Origin: Gemmatimonadales bacterium UBA1120
GTDB lineage: Bacteria; Gemmatimonadota; Gemmatimonadetes; Longimicrobiales; Gaopeijiaceae
Assembly (NCBI GenBank): GCA_002313925.1
Contig: DCAZ01000112.1
Span: 1-50,906 of the forward strand
Reading direction: 5' to 3'
Length of the DNA: 50,906 nt
Of this stretch, positions 35,242-44,158 are shown one piece after another. The notes under the pieces are model-generated. The model was given only the letters and a program-made list of their open reading frames with translations. It was not told the origin of the DNA and did not search any database. Every line of letters begins with the position of its first letter. Positions within the stretch are counted from its first letter, which is position 1. The position numbers and the translations under genes are program-made.

Positions 35242-35293
35242 ATCAGTACTCAGATAGAAAAAAAGACGGGGAATACTGTCAGAACTTTCAGCA

Positions 35294-35305
35294 ATAACCG
35301 GTTGT
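35294..35305. promoter_or_regulatory. Near-palindrome ATAACCGGTTGT, second copy of the susC site
   Basis: Differs at one base from the perfect palindrome at 24666-24677. It lies in the 178-base gap before the GlsB-like gene, next to a CCCAAC-GTT-GTTGGG hairpin (35309-35323) and a GCCTAG/CTAGGC repeat (35323-35342). It could be a shared operator or chance. Confidence 0.3.
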
Positions 35306-35419
35306 TTTCCCAACGTTGTTGGGCCTAGCTCCTATCCTAGGCTTCCGGTAGATTCGGCCAACCTAAAGAATAGCTTTCAGACTACCTCCATAGCACCACT
35401 GCCGAGGTCGACATTTCGT

Positions 35420-35698
35420 ATGCAAAACTGGATTGGTATAGGGATTTGGATTCTCCTTGGGGCAACAATCGGTTTGGTGATGAAAGTCCTGATCAAGCGC
35501 CCGAACGAGACACCCGGACACACAATAGTTTTGATGGTCTTGGGATCGTTCGCAGCTGTTATCGGGGGTATGCTGGGGGTGGGCATCTTCCATCTCTATG
35601 AGCCACTCGCTATCAGCCCAGGTGGTATGGCGGGGGGAGCAACCTTCTCGGCAATGATGACTTTCGTCTACCGATGGGGAATCCGCGGACTCATCTAG
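35420..35698 (+). CDS. GlsB/YeaQ/YmgE-family small membrane protein
   Basis: 92 residues, glycine-rich, with three hydrophobic helices (IGIGIWILLGATIGLVMKVL, then TIVLMVLGSFAAVIGGMLGV, then the C-terminal helix). It matches the transglycosylase-associated/GlsB family: start IGIWILLGATIG, middle GGxxGxGI. The family is linked to envelope stress in enterococci and E. coli, but its biochemical role is unknown. Located in the inner membrane. The upstream gap holds three short inverted repeats. The M20 peptidase gene starts 45 bases downstream. Confidence 0.82.
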   Translation: MQNWIGIGIWILLGATIGLVMKVLIKRPNETPGHTIVLMVLGSFAAVIGGMLGVGIFHLYEPLAISPGGMAGGATFSAMMTFVYRWGIRGLI

Positions 35699-35742
35699 CG
35701 AACAGCCTACATCTTCACTCTCTCCCACTATCCGTAGCGGAT

Positions 35743-37107
35743 ATGTCCGAAGTACTAACTTTTATAGAGTCGAATCTCGATCGCTTCCGAGCTGAACTCT
35801 ATGAGTTCCTCAGGATACCTTCGATCAGTGCGAAAACCGAGCATGTTGAGGACACGCGGCGCTCGGCACAGTGGCTGGCAAATCGCATGCGGGATGCAGG
35901 CCTCGAGGTCGAGATCATCGAAACCCCTGGACATCCTGTGGTGTTGGGCGAGTGGCGAGGTGCTGGTGAAGCTGCCCCAACGGTCCTGGTCTATGGTCAC
36001 TACGACGTGCAACCCCCTGAACCCCTGGAAGAGTGGGTATCACCCCCCTTCGAACCGAACGAAAGAGACGGTCGTATTTATGCTAGAGGCTCAGCGGATG
36101 ATAAGGGGCAACTCTACATGCATATTAAAGCCTTGGAGGCACTGCTCACGACAAATGGCTCTATGCCAGTGAATGTGGTAGTGCTAGCCGAAGGTGAGGA
36201 AGAGATGGGATCCCCCAACCTTGTCCCTTTTGTAGAAACGAATCTCGATAGGCTTGCCTGTGACGTGGTGCTCATTTCTGATACAAGCATGTTCTCAGAG
36301 GAGCTTCCCTCCCTAGGCTTTTCACTCCGTGGACTAGCATACTTTGAGATCCATGTCTCCGGGGCCCGGAGTGATCTGCATTCAGGAGAGTATGGGGGTG
36401 CAATCACTAACCCAGGAAACGCACTGGCGCACATCCTGGCGACTTTGCATGACAAGAGGGGCAGAGTCGCGATCGAAGGGTTTTATGATGACGTCGTCGA
36501 ATGGGATAGCAAGACACGGGCACAGATTGAGTCTCTTCCTCATTCTGATGAGCAGTACCGAGAAGAACTCGGGGTAAGACAACTCAACGGTGAAGACGGC
36601 TTCAGCACCCTCGAACGCCTCTGGATTCGACCCACATGCGATGTGAACGGCCTACTGTGTGGATACACTGGTGAGGGAGCCAAGACAGTTCTACCCAACC
36701 ATGCGATGGCCAAAGTCAGCTTCCGTCTCGTGCCTAATCAAACTGATGGAAAAGTAAGGGATCTGTTCGAGAAACACGTGCAGCACGTTACTCCTGAAGG
36801 TGTCACTGTTCAGATTAATGAACTCCACGGAGGGCGACCCTGGAGGGCTTCTGTAGAAGGTCGTTACTTCGAGGCCGCGACACAGGCACTAGAGGAAGCG
36901 TTCGGTACCACACCCGTCCTGATGGGTAGCGGGGGCTCTATACCGATTGTGGTTGAGTTTGAGGAACGGCTGAGCGCTCCCGTGATGCTGGTGGGCTTTT
37001 CTCTCCCGGGCTGTAATCTCCACGCGCCCAACGAGTGGTTACCAGTTGAGAACTTTGAGCGTGGCATCGGGGCGCTCGCTCTCTTATACCAGAAACTAGC
37101 GAACTGA
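35743..37107 (+). CDS. M20-family metallo-dipeptidase
   Basis: 454 residues from ATG 35743 (MSEVLTFIESNLDRFRAELY). A start 23 codons earlier overlaps the GlsB gene and adds unrelated sequence. Metal ligands and catalytic residues match the M20 dipeptidase (CNDP/DUG1-like) branch: His86 in VYGHYDVQPPEP, bridging Asp119 in GSADDKGQ, and the catalytic Glu with its metal ligand in AEGEEEMGS near 153-154. Later come SGARSDLHSGEYGG (dimerisation domain), PTCDVNGLLCGYTGEGAKTV and LPGCNLHAPNEWLPV near the C-terminus. It hydrolyses di- or small peptides in the cytoplasm; no signal peptide is present. It converges with trpE, with 13 bases between stops. Confidence 0.93.
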   Translation: MSEVLTFIESNLDRFRAELYEFLRIPSISAKTEHVEDTRRSAQWLANRMRDAGLEVEIIETPGHPVVLGEWRGAGEAAPTVLVYGHYDVQPPEPLEEWVSPPFEPNERDGRIYARGSADDKGQLYMHIKALEALLTTNGSMPVNVVVLAEGEEEMGSPNLVPFVETNLDRLACDVVLISDTSMFSEELPSLGFSLRGLAYFEIHVSGARSDLHSGEYGGAITNPGNALAHILATLHDKRGRVAIEGFYDDVVEWDSKTRAQIESLPHSDEQYREELGVRQLNGEDGFSTLERLWIRPTCDVNGLLCGYTGEGAKTVLPNHAMAKVSFRLVPNQTDGKVRDLFEKHVQHVTPEGVTVQINELHGGRPWRASVEGRYFEAATQALEEAFGTTPVLMGSGGSIPIVVEFEERLSAPVMLVGFSLPGCNLHAPNEWLPVENFERGIGALALLYQKLAN

Positions 37108-37120
37108 GTCCTACTGGTAC

Positions 37121-38611
37121 TCAACCTCGCACCATAACCGCGGCCTTGAGTAATGCCCTCGCCTTGCTAATGGTCTCTTCATACTCCCGCGAAGGATCAC
37201 TATCTGCCACGATACCAGCACCTGCCTGGACATAGGCCTTCCCTCCAGTCGCCACAAGCGTGCGGATCGTGATCGCGGTATCCATGCTAACCCCTCCATA
37301 GTTGAAATAACCGACTGCACCGGCATAGGGGCCCCGACGCACCGGCTCTAATTCATCAATGATCTCCATCGCACGAATCTTGGGGGCTCCTGATACTGTA
37401 CCTGCCGGAAAACACGCCCTAAAGACATCGATAGCGCCAAGCCCTTCTCTAAGCTTGGCTTCGACTTGGCTCACGAGGTGCATGACATGTGAGTATCGCT
37501 CTACAATCATTAGATCTGATACCGTGACCGAGCCAAATTCGGCAACCCGCCCAATATCGTTGCGACCGAGATCTACAAGCATCCGGTGCTCCGCTAGCTC
37601 CTTCTCGTCTTGGCAAAGCTCTTCGGAAAGCAAGCGTTCCTCTTCAACCGAGTCGCCACGGGGTCTCGTTCCTGCGATTGGTCGAACAATCACAACATCG
37701 TCTTCAACCCGAACAAGCACTTCCGGAGAACTGCCAACCAGACTAATCCCGTCAAGCTCAAGGAAGTAAAGGTACGGAGATGGATTTAAGGTCCTTAAGC
37801 CTCGGTATAGGTCAAACGGAGAGGCCTGAAGATCAATCCCAAGACGCTGGCTAAGTACAACCTGAAAAGCATCTCCTGCCCGAATGTAGTCCTGGATCTT
37901 TTCCACACCCTCCTCAAATTCCAGCTGCGTTGTTGAGCTATCGAACGGCGGATCAGTCTTGGGTTCCCTAGCCAACTGAAGAGGAGGAGGCGAGGGCTGT
38001 GACTTTAGCCTATGAATGAGATCGTTGGTGGCTGCAACGGCATCGTCATACCCGGCCCGGAGCTCATCCTGGTGCAAACCATCCACAGGAACAGCAACAA
38101 TCGCCATCGCACGATCAAGCAGGTTATCGATCGCCAGAACAACGTTGGTAAACAGAAACAGACCGTCCGGAAGTTCTAGGTCATCAGGCGCAGGGCTTGG
38201 GAGTGTCTCAATTTCTCTCACCACGTCGTAACCGAAATAGCCGACTGCTCCTCCCCAAAACCGAGGAAGACCTTCTATCTCAGCTGGCACACGTTCCCTC
38301 AACCTTGTATTTAGGTCTTCGAGTGGGTCATCGGTATCCACCTTCTTCCAGCCTTGTTCGGGCGTCCACCACGAGACTTCACCACCTTGAAGTTTCCAAG
38401 CGCCCACCGGACGGGTTCCCACAAACGAGTATCGGGCCCATTGTTCGCCGCCAAGTACCGATTCTAGAAGAAACCCAAACGGGGGTTCGGCTAGTTTAGA
38501 ATAAGCGGTTACAGCTGTATCTACATCAAAGAGGAACTCTTGCCATACCGGCACCAGGCCGCACTTGTCGGCTAGGGCCTTAAAGTCATTGAAGGAGGGT
38601 CGAATCTGCAT
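37121..38611 (-). CDS. trpE: Anthranilate synthase component I
   Basis: 496 residues. It converts chorismate plus ammonia (from a TrpG partner) to anthranilate, the first step of tryptophan synthesis. The N-terminal LLES motif at 48-51 is the tryptophan feedback site, so the enzyme is probably feedback-inhibited. The chorismate-binding domain has GDAFQVVLSQRL, PIAGTRPRGDS, ELAEHRMLVDLGRND, HLVSQVEAKL and SGAPKIRAMEIIDELEP; the last part is GPYAGAVGYFNYGG. The closely related PabB is less likely because of LLES and the length. No trpG or other trp gene is adjacent. Its ATG (38611-38609) overlaps the ATG of the divergent hyuA gene. Confidence 0.93.
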   Translation of the reverse strand: MQIRPSFNDFKALADKCGLVPVWQEFLFDVDTAVTAYSKLAEPPFGFLLESVLGGEQWARYSFVGTRPVGAWKLQGGEVSWWTPEQGWKKVDTDDPLEDLNTRLRERVPAEIEGLPRFWGGAVGYFGYDVVREIETLPSPAPDDLELPDGLFLFTNVVLAIDNLLDRAMAIVAVPVDGLHQDELRAGYDDAVAATNDLIHRLKSQPSPPPLQLAREPKTDPPFDSSTTQLEFEEGVEKIQDYIRAGDAFQVVLSQRLGIDLQASPFDLYRGLRTLNPSPYLYFLELDGISLVGSSPEVLVRVEDDVVIVRPIAGTRPRGDSVEEERLLSEELCQDEKELAEHRMLVDLGRNDIGRVAEFGSVTVSDLMIVERYSHVMHLVSQVEAKLREGLGAIDVFRACFPAGTVSGAPKIRAMEIIDELEPVRRGPYAGAVGYFNYGGVSMDTAITIRTLVATGGKAYVQAGAGIVADSDPSREYEETISKARALLKAAVMVRG

Positions 38612-40640
38612 GAGCGAAACAATGTCCTCCGAGCGTCAAGGAGCGTCAACGGCACTCCTCGCTGTGGACACGGGTGGAACCTTCACAGATCTGGTACTTC
38701 TCAAAGAAGGGCAAATCCGAACACTTAAGGTATCATCGACACCCGAAGACCCCTCACAAGCAGTGTTAGACGGGATCCTAAAGATCTTTGGGATTACTGA
38801 CGTGGGTAGCGGCAAGGACGATCCATTTACCCTTCTTCACGGCTCAACAGTTGCCACGAATACTTTACTTGAACGACGCGGTGCCAAGGTATTACTGGTG
38901 ACAAACAGAGGGTTTGAGGACGTAATTGAGATCGGTAGGCAGAACCGACCTCAGCTGTACGCGTTGGTTGGACATAGGCTTCCCCCATTGGTGATGCGTG
39001 ATGATCGCGTGGGGATTAGTGGGCGCATTGGGCCCCAAGGTGAAGAAATTGAACCACTTGACCTTGAGGAACTTGCAACCCTCGCCCTTCGGATTAAGGA
39101 ACATAATGCTGAAGCTGTCGCCATCTCACTTCTGCACAGTTACGCCAACGATGCACATGAGCAAATCGTTGCAGAAGCCTTAGGTGATATTGGGCTACCG
39201 CTGTCGGTTTCCGCTGACTTGGTACCAGAATTCCGAGAGTATGAGCGTACATCCACCACCGTAGTAAACGCCTATGTGGCGCCAATCATGAGCAATTACC
39301 TCGGACGCATCTCGAAAGAAGCAGGTGCAACACGAGTGAGGATCATGGGATCGAATGGAGGTGTGCTACCAGTTGAGCGGGCCAGAAAGGAACCAGTGCA
39401 TACAGTCCTTTCTGGCCCTGCTGGAGGGGTTGTTGGAGCACTAACTTGGGCCGAACGCTCAGGTAGGAAGCAAATTATTTCATTTGATATGGGAGGAACG
39501 TCCACTGACGTATCCTTGTGTCCTGGGCACCCACTCAGGACTCGAGAGTTTGAGATCGCAGGGCAACCCACAGCAATACCGGTTCTGGACATCCATACCG
39601 TCGGTGCTGGTGGCGGATCGCTGGCCAGGGTCGACGCGGGCGGTGCGCTCAGGGTAGGACCTCAGAGCGCCGGAGCAGAACCCGGACCGATCTGCTATGG
39701 CAGAGGCGGATCAAGGGTCACAGTAACTGATGCCCATGTTTGGCTTGGGCGTCTTCCGGCGTCTTCCTTCCTAGGTGGTAGCGAAACTCTTGACCGGGAC
39801 GCAATTCGTGATCCGCTGGGGGTGCTGGCAGCAGCACTCGGTGCGTCTCTTGAAGAAACCGCCGAAGGGATCTTGGCCGTGGCGGACACAGCAATGGAGC
39901 GAGCCCTGCGCGTGATCTCGGTAGAGCGTGGCTACGATCCAGCGGATTTTACCATCGTGGCATTTGGCGGTGCCGGTGGCCTACACGTCACTGATCTTAC
40001 TGAGCGACTAGGGGCTCGAGAGGCCCTGATCCCCCCAGATCCTGGCCTCTTATCAGCCTACGGAATGCTGGCTTCGCCCATGACCCGAGAAACCGCCCGC
40101 ACTGTGCTGCAAGCCACCGATGATTCAGGGGCTGATGACTACATTGACGACGCACTGGCAGGGCTTGCTCTTCAGGCATGGACGGAAATGGTAGAGGAGG
40201 GGTCAGACCCGGATGAACTATCCACTACACTCTGGATTGACGCTCGATATCGAGGGCAGAGCTTTGAGCTAAGGGTTCACGCCGAAGATTGGGTCGAACG
40301 CTTCCACAACTTACACGAGGAACGCTATGGGTATCGCCGAGATGGAACAGCGGTAGAGGCGGTCACTTTGCGCGCAGTAGTGACCGCACCAGCTCCACTA
40401 CTTGCGGTCCATAGACTCTCGATTGCTGATGGTCCACCACCGACTCTCTCAACTAACGTGGTCTACGGGGACAGAGAGATAGAGGCACTACTGGTATCTC
40501 GAAGCGACTTACGTTTAGAACACGTGTTAGAGGGTCCGCTGATCGTTCAGGAATACAGTGGGACGACCTGGGTGCCCCCTGGCTGGATCGTAAGGCCAGA
40601 TCTCTGGGGATGCCTACACCTTACAAGGGGGCTGGGCTGA
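38610..40640 (+). CDS. Hydantoinase/oxoprolinase family subunit A (HyuA-like)
   Basis: 676 residues from ATG 38610, with AAGGAGG ending about ten bases upstream; ATG 38622 is the alternative. It is the ATP-dependent HyuA/5-oxoprolinase N-terminal type. Hydant_A_N carries the actin-like phosphate motif AVDTGGTFTDLVLL and LHGSTVATNTLLERRGAKV. The hydantoinase_A domain has LSGPAGGVVGA, SFDMGGTSTDVSL, DIHTVGAGGGSLA and the C-terminal FGGAGGLH. Such enzymes hydrolyse cyclic amides (hydantoins, 5-oxoproline, acetophenone carboxylase substrates) and usually need a HyuB partner. No HyuB is adjacent; a membrane protein gene comes next. The trpE gene starts on the opposite strand at the same four bases. 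Confidence 0.9.
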   Translation: MSETMSSERQGASTALLAVDTGGTFTDLVLLKEGQIRTLKVSSTPEDPSQAVLDGILKIFGITDVGSGKDDPFTLLHGSTVATNTLLERRGAKVLLVTNRGFEDVIEIGRQNRPQLYALVGHRLPPLVMRDDRVGISGRIGPQGEEIEPLDLEELATLALRIKEHNAEAVAISLLHSYANDAHEQIVAEALGDIGLPLSVSADLVPEFREYERTSTTVVNAYVAPIMSNYLGRISKEAGATRVRIMGSNGGVLPVERARKEPVHTVLSGPAGGVVGALTWAERSGRKQIISFDMGGTSTDVSLCPGHPLRTREFEIAGQPTAIPVLDIHTVGAGGGSLARVDAGGALRVGPQSAGAEPGPICYGRGGSRVTVTDAHVWLGRLPASSFLGGSETLDRDAIRDPLGVLAAALGASLEETAEGILAVADTAMERALRVISVERGYDPADFTIVAFGGAGGLHVTDLTERLGAREALIPPDPGLLSAYGMLASPMTRETARTVLQATDDSGADDYIDDALAGLALQAWTEMVEEGSDPDELSTTLWIDARYRGQSFELRVHAEDWVERFHNLHEERYGYRRDGTAVEAVTLRAVVTAPAPLLAVHRLSIADGPPPTLSTNVVYGDREIEALLVSRSDLRLEHVLEGPLIVQEYSGTTWVPPGWIVRPDLWGCLHLTRGLG

Positions 40641-40757
40641 TACGGCACGTTGCCTAAGATATAAGCAGATTATTCGGGGCAATTACCTTTGAGCTTTCAT
40701 ACAGTAATGGCTAATCAAACATGAACCCTGTTCAAGAAACTGCTTCGCTGGGGCGAG

Positions 40758-43076
40758 ATGAGTAGAGCAAGCAAGCAAGCACTGCACGAGAGTCCAAAGG
40801 GTGGCGCTGAGAACCTTCGTCCGCCCTATAAGGAGGCTTGGATCGCAGGAGCACTCGTGTTTGCTCTATACTGGCTCACGTTATCTCCTACAACGGCATT
40901 CTGGGATACCAGCGAGTATATCGCGACAGGCCACATGCTTGGTATTCCACACCCTCCGGGGAATCCGCTCTTTGTAGTCCTCGCCAGGGCATGGTCCGTG
41001 GTTTTCACATTTTTCGGCCTATCGGTAGCAACCAGTATCAATCTATTCAGTGCTTTCATGTCGGCCTCCGCTCACGCTATGTGGTTCCTGGTAGCACACC
41101 ACATCCTGCGCTACTTCTCGAGTGACAAACTTTTCCGCCTTGTCGGGGCTGCGGCAGCCGTTCTTGTGAGTTCGACTTCCTTTACAGTCTGGAGCCAGTC
41201 AAACGTCAACGAGAAAGTTTACACAGTCTCACTCTTCACGATCGCCCTTCTATCGTGGCTAGCGGTCCGATGGCAAGAGAACCTGGGGAAAGGCAAGGAC
41301 GACAATCTACTCATTCTGATGGTGTTCATTCTCGCCTTAAGTGTGGGAAATCACCTGATGGCGTTCCTCGTCGCCCCCGCCATCGGAATCTTCATACTCG
41401 TGGTTCATCCCCAAACTCTCTTGAACTGGCGCTTGTACTTGGTTGGTGCAGCCGTAGCGGTAGTCGGACTATCAATTCATCTATTTCTGCCCCTACGTGC
41501 TGGACTTCAGCCGGTAATCAACGAGGCGGCACCGGCATGTCCAGATATAAGCTCTGCAATCTCAGCTGTGGTTACGTATGGCAAAACTGGCTGTGCAGCG
41601 CTAGCCGAAGCACTCAATCGCACTCAATACGAGAAGCCACCTCTACTTCCTAGGTCGGCTCCACTGGTCTCACAAGTTGCGAACTACCTTCAGTATTTCG
41701 ACTGGCAGTGGGCCAGGTCTCTCGATGGTAACAACGTGCTCTTCTCTAATTGGCGCCTACCATTCACGATGCTATTCACAGGGTTAGGCGTATGGGGTGC
41801 AATCGAACACGCAAGAAGAGACCGGACGAGCTTCATTTTCTTGGCCACGCTCTTCGTGACCTTATCCGCTGGCCTAGTCTACTACCTGAACTTCAGATAC
41901 GGATATTCACTTCCGGACCCAATCGCCGACCGAGGACTCCATGAAGTTCGTGAGCGTGACTACTTCTTCATAGTCAGCTTCTCGGTATGGGGGCTTTGGG
42001 CCGGCATAGGCATTGCAACTCTTTGGCGGGAGGCAGGCCGTGAGGTGCGCTTGGGCCTCGCGAAGGCCAGCCCAATCCTTGGGTTGGCACTGATTCCGTT
42101 GGTCCTGAATTTCGCTTGGGCGAGCCGGGCAGATGACTACTCTGCTAGGGACTGGGCCCACAACCTTATAATGAGCGTCGAACCATACGGTGTGCTTTTT
42201 ACAAACGGTGACAATGACACCTTCCCGCTCTGGTATCTACAGGAAGTAGAAGGCATCAGGCGAGACGTCACAGTCATTGTGACTTCCTACCTAAACACTG
42301 AGTGGTACACGAAACAACTCAAGAGGATAACCGCACCATGTGATCCCGACATGGGTCCATCCGAGGACTGGTCCAGAATTATTTGTCAGCGTCCTTATAC
42401 TGCCGAAAACACGTCCGCAGCATACGTGACTGATCCCACATCTATGCCCAGCAAGGTCTCCCTGGTTGTGGCTACTAGCATCAAGGAGCCCACCAAGTCG
42501 ATCATCCCACTTACCGATGAACAGATCGACCAGGTTTCACAGAATTATGTGCGCGTCGAAGGAAATCGATCTGTGAGGCTCGGAAACATCACTACTGTCT
42601 TGAGGGACGGTGATAGTCTGGTGCCGTGGGAACAGTACGCGCTAGCGCTGATCGGAGAGGTGATCGATGAACGGCCGATCTACTTCTCGTCCAGTGGCAA
42701 CGCTGCGGTATCACTGGGCTTGACTGACTACCTCGTGCGTCAGGGCCTTGCTTACCGACTGAATAATGGTCCGCTGGAGGAGGTTGAAGGCACTGGGGGT
42801 GTTATCCGCATGTTGCCCTCACCGTACGAATCAGTAATAGGTCAATGGGTAGATATGGCGAGGACACACACTTTGTTGACTGAAGTCTTCGTGCACCGAT
42901 CGGGAATTCCAGATGAATGGACGCACTGGCCGGATCTCGCGACGATCGGCATCCCTAACTATTACGCCTGGGGATACTTGGCTCTAAGTCAAGCTGCACT
43001 ACAGACCTCTGATGAAGAATTGATGGAGCAGTACAGTGAGCGTGCTGAAGCTTGGTTGAGGCTAGGCACGGGGTGA
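40758..43076 (+). CDS. DUF2723-family membrane protein (putative GT-C glycosyltransferase)
   Basis: 772 residues. Ten or so hydrophobic helices occupy the first 430, with the DUF2723 signature FWDTSEYIATGHMLGIPHPP near residue 48-67. The acidic Asp and Glu of this first loop resemble the GT-C catalytic loop of protein O-mannosyltransferases. After a further helix the soluble part has the strongly conserved GVLFTNGDNDTFPLWYLQEV and RRDVTVIVTSYLNTEWYTKQ, and near the end RPIYFSSSG. DUF2723 proteins are common in Bacteroidota and Gemmatimonadota and are thought to transfer sugars from polyprenyl donors to envelope or secreted proteins; I know of no direct proof for this branch. It stands alone between hyuA and the convergent ornithine cyclodeaminase-family gene. 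Confidence 0.88.
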   Translation: MSRASKQALHESPKGGAENLRPPYKEAWIAGALVFALYWLTLSPTTAFWDTSEYIATGHMLGIPHPPGNPLFVVLARAWSVVFTFFGLSVATSINLFSAFMSASAHAMWFLVAHHILRYFSSDKLFRLVGAAAAVLVSSTSFTVWSQSNVNEKVYTVSLFTIALLSWLAVRWQENLGKGKDDNLLILMVFILALSVGNHLMAFLVAPAIGIFILVVHPQTLLNWRLYLVGAAVAVVGLSIHLFLPLRAGLQPVINEAAPACPDISSAISAVVTYGKTGCAALAEALNRTQYEKPPLLPRSAPLVSQVANYLQYFDWQWARSLDGNNVLFSNWRLPFTMLFTGLGVWGAIEHARRDRTSFIFLATLFVTLSAGLVYYLNFRYGYSLPDPIADRGLHEVRERDYFFIVSFSVWGLWAGIGIATLWREAGREVRLGLAKASPILGLALIPLVLNFAWASRADDYSARDWAHNLIMSVEPYGVLFTNGDNDTFPLWYLQEVEGIRRDVTVIVTSYLNTEWYTKQLKRITAPCDPDMGPSEDWSRIICQRPYTAENTSAAYVTDPTSMPSKVSLVVATSIKEPTKSIIPLTDEQIDQVSQNYVRVEGNRSVRLGNITTVLRDGDSLVPWEQYALALIGEVIDERPIYFSSSGNAAVSLGLTDYLVRQGLAYRLNNGPLEEVEGTGGVIRMLPSPYESVIGQWVDMARTHTLLTEVFVHRSGIPDEWTHWPDLATIGIPNYYAWGYLALSQAALQTSDEELMEQYSERAEAWLRLGTG

Positions 43077-43099
43077 AGCACCAAGTCAAACTTCTTTAT

Positions 43100-44068
43100 T
43101 CATAGATCGAAGATTTCTCCTAGTTCTTCCGCCTCGGCAACCGATAGTACCTTTGCCGCCACCGCGATGTCCTGGACTGCATTTCCTACAGATTTGAAGT
43201 ATGTGATTTCCTCTGCTTCCGTGCGTCCAGTAATCCGACCAAGAACGATGTCGCCAATTTCTCCAGCAATCACGTCCTCTCCAAACAAGCCATCTCTAAT
43301 AGGACCTACGATATCTCCAGCCTCCTCAAGTGCAGCCTCCTTTTGGTCAACTATGACTCGTGCCCGCTCCACCAGGGTGGCATCGACTTCTCTCATATCT
43401 GTAGTGAACGAGCCGATACCGGTCACGTGTGTGCCAGGCTCTACGAGCGCACCATCAAACACTGGAGTTGAACTGCTGGTTGCAGTAATGATGATATCCG
43501 CCCCAGTTACGGCCTCATCTGGGTCCTCCAAACTGACAGCCTTCACTCCGCTCAGTTCACCTACCAGATCCTGTGCAGACGTAACACTACGGGAGACAAC
43601 ACGAACCTTAGTGATGTCTCTCACACACCGTACAGCCTCAAGTTGGGTCCTTGCCTGCGTACCGGCTCCAAAAAGCGCCACAGTCGTGGAATCTCTCCTG
43701 GCTAGAAGGTCTGCGGCGAGGCCACCAACTGCGCCTGTGCGAAGGGCGGTCAGCCACGTCCCATCCATAAGGGCAATCGGACAGCCAGTCAGAGTGTCTA
43801 GAACCACCACCACCGCATGGATCACTGGGAGGCCCGACTGTGCATTACCCTCATTCACTGAAACAATCTTCACGCCAGCGGAGTCCTGCTCTTTCAAGTG
43901 GGCGGGCATGAATAGACTGACCCCATGAGATGTCTCCAGCGCTACACGAACAGGGACAGTTGCATCACCCGCTGCAAGAGCGCTAAATGCATCCCTCATC
44001 ACCTGAATGGCCATTGGCATGTCGATAGTGGATCGCACGGTATCAGACGATAAAATTCGAACCCTCAT
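43100..44068 (-). CDS. Ornithine cyclodeaminase/mu-crystallin family protein
   Basis: 322 residues. N-terminal substrate domain with MRDAFSALAAGDATVPVRV and IVSVNEGNAQSGLPVIHAVV, then the NAD-binding domain with TALRTGAVGGLAADLLARRD and the dinucleotide motif LFGAGTQARTQLEA. The family covers ornithine cyclodeaminase (ornithine to proline plus ammonia), archaeal-type alanine dehydrogenase and ketimine reductases. The residues visible here do not separate these. It starts 39 bases from the DAO oxidase gene, divergently. The following RidA gene is consistent with imine chemistry, since RidA clears reactive enamine/imine products. That link is inference. Confidence 0.88.
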   Translation of the reverse strand: MRVRILSSDTVRSTIDMPMAIQVMRDAFSALAAGDATVPVRVALETSHGVSLFMPAHLKEQDSAGVKIVSVNEGNAQSGLPVIHAVVVVLDTLTGCPIALMDGTWLTALRTGAVGGLAADLLARRDSTTVALFGAGTQARTQLEAVRCVRDITKVRVVSRSVTSAQDLVGELSGVKAVSLEDPDEAVTGADIIITATSSSTPVFDGALVEPGTHVTGIGSFTTDMREVDATLVERARVIVDQKEAALEEAGDIVGPIRDGLFGEDVIAGEIGDIVLGRITGRTEAEEITYFKSVGNAVQDIAVAAKVLSVAEAEELGEIFDL

Positions 44069-44158
44069 GGCTTACCTAGGGAAACAGGGAATACAACAGT
44101 GTAGGGCTTGAACCACCCCATCACTCTTAATTCTAGCCAACCTTCTACTGGATCGCTT

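Noticed and set aside
35309..35342. Hairpins CCCAAC/GTTGGG and GCCTAG/CTAGGC as terminators of the coiled-coil gene
   Set aside because: Neither stem is followed by a T run on the plus strand, so only a regulatory or chance role can be proposed.
43167..43928. Long frame on the plus strand opposite the cyclodeaminase-family gene (253 codons)
   Set aside because: Its composition (many Ser, Thr, Pro) is the shadow of the well-matched gene on the minus strand, and no family match or ribosome site is seen.
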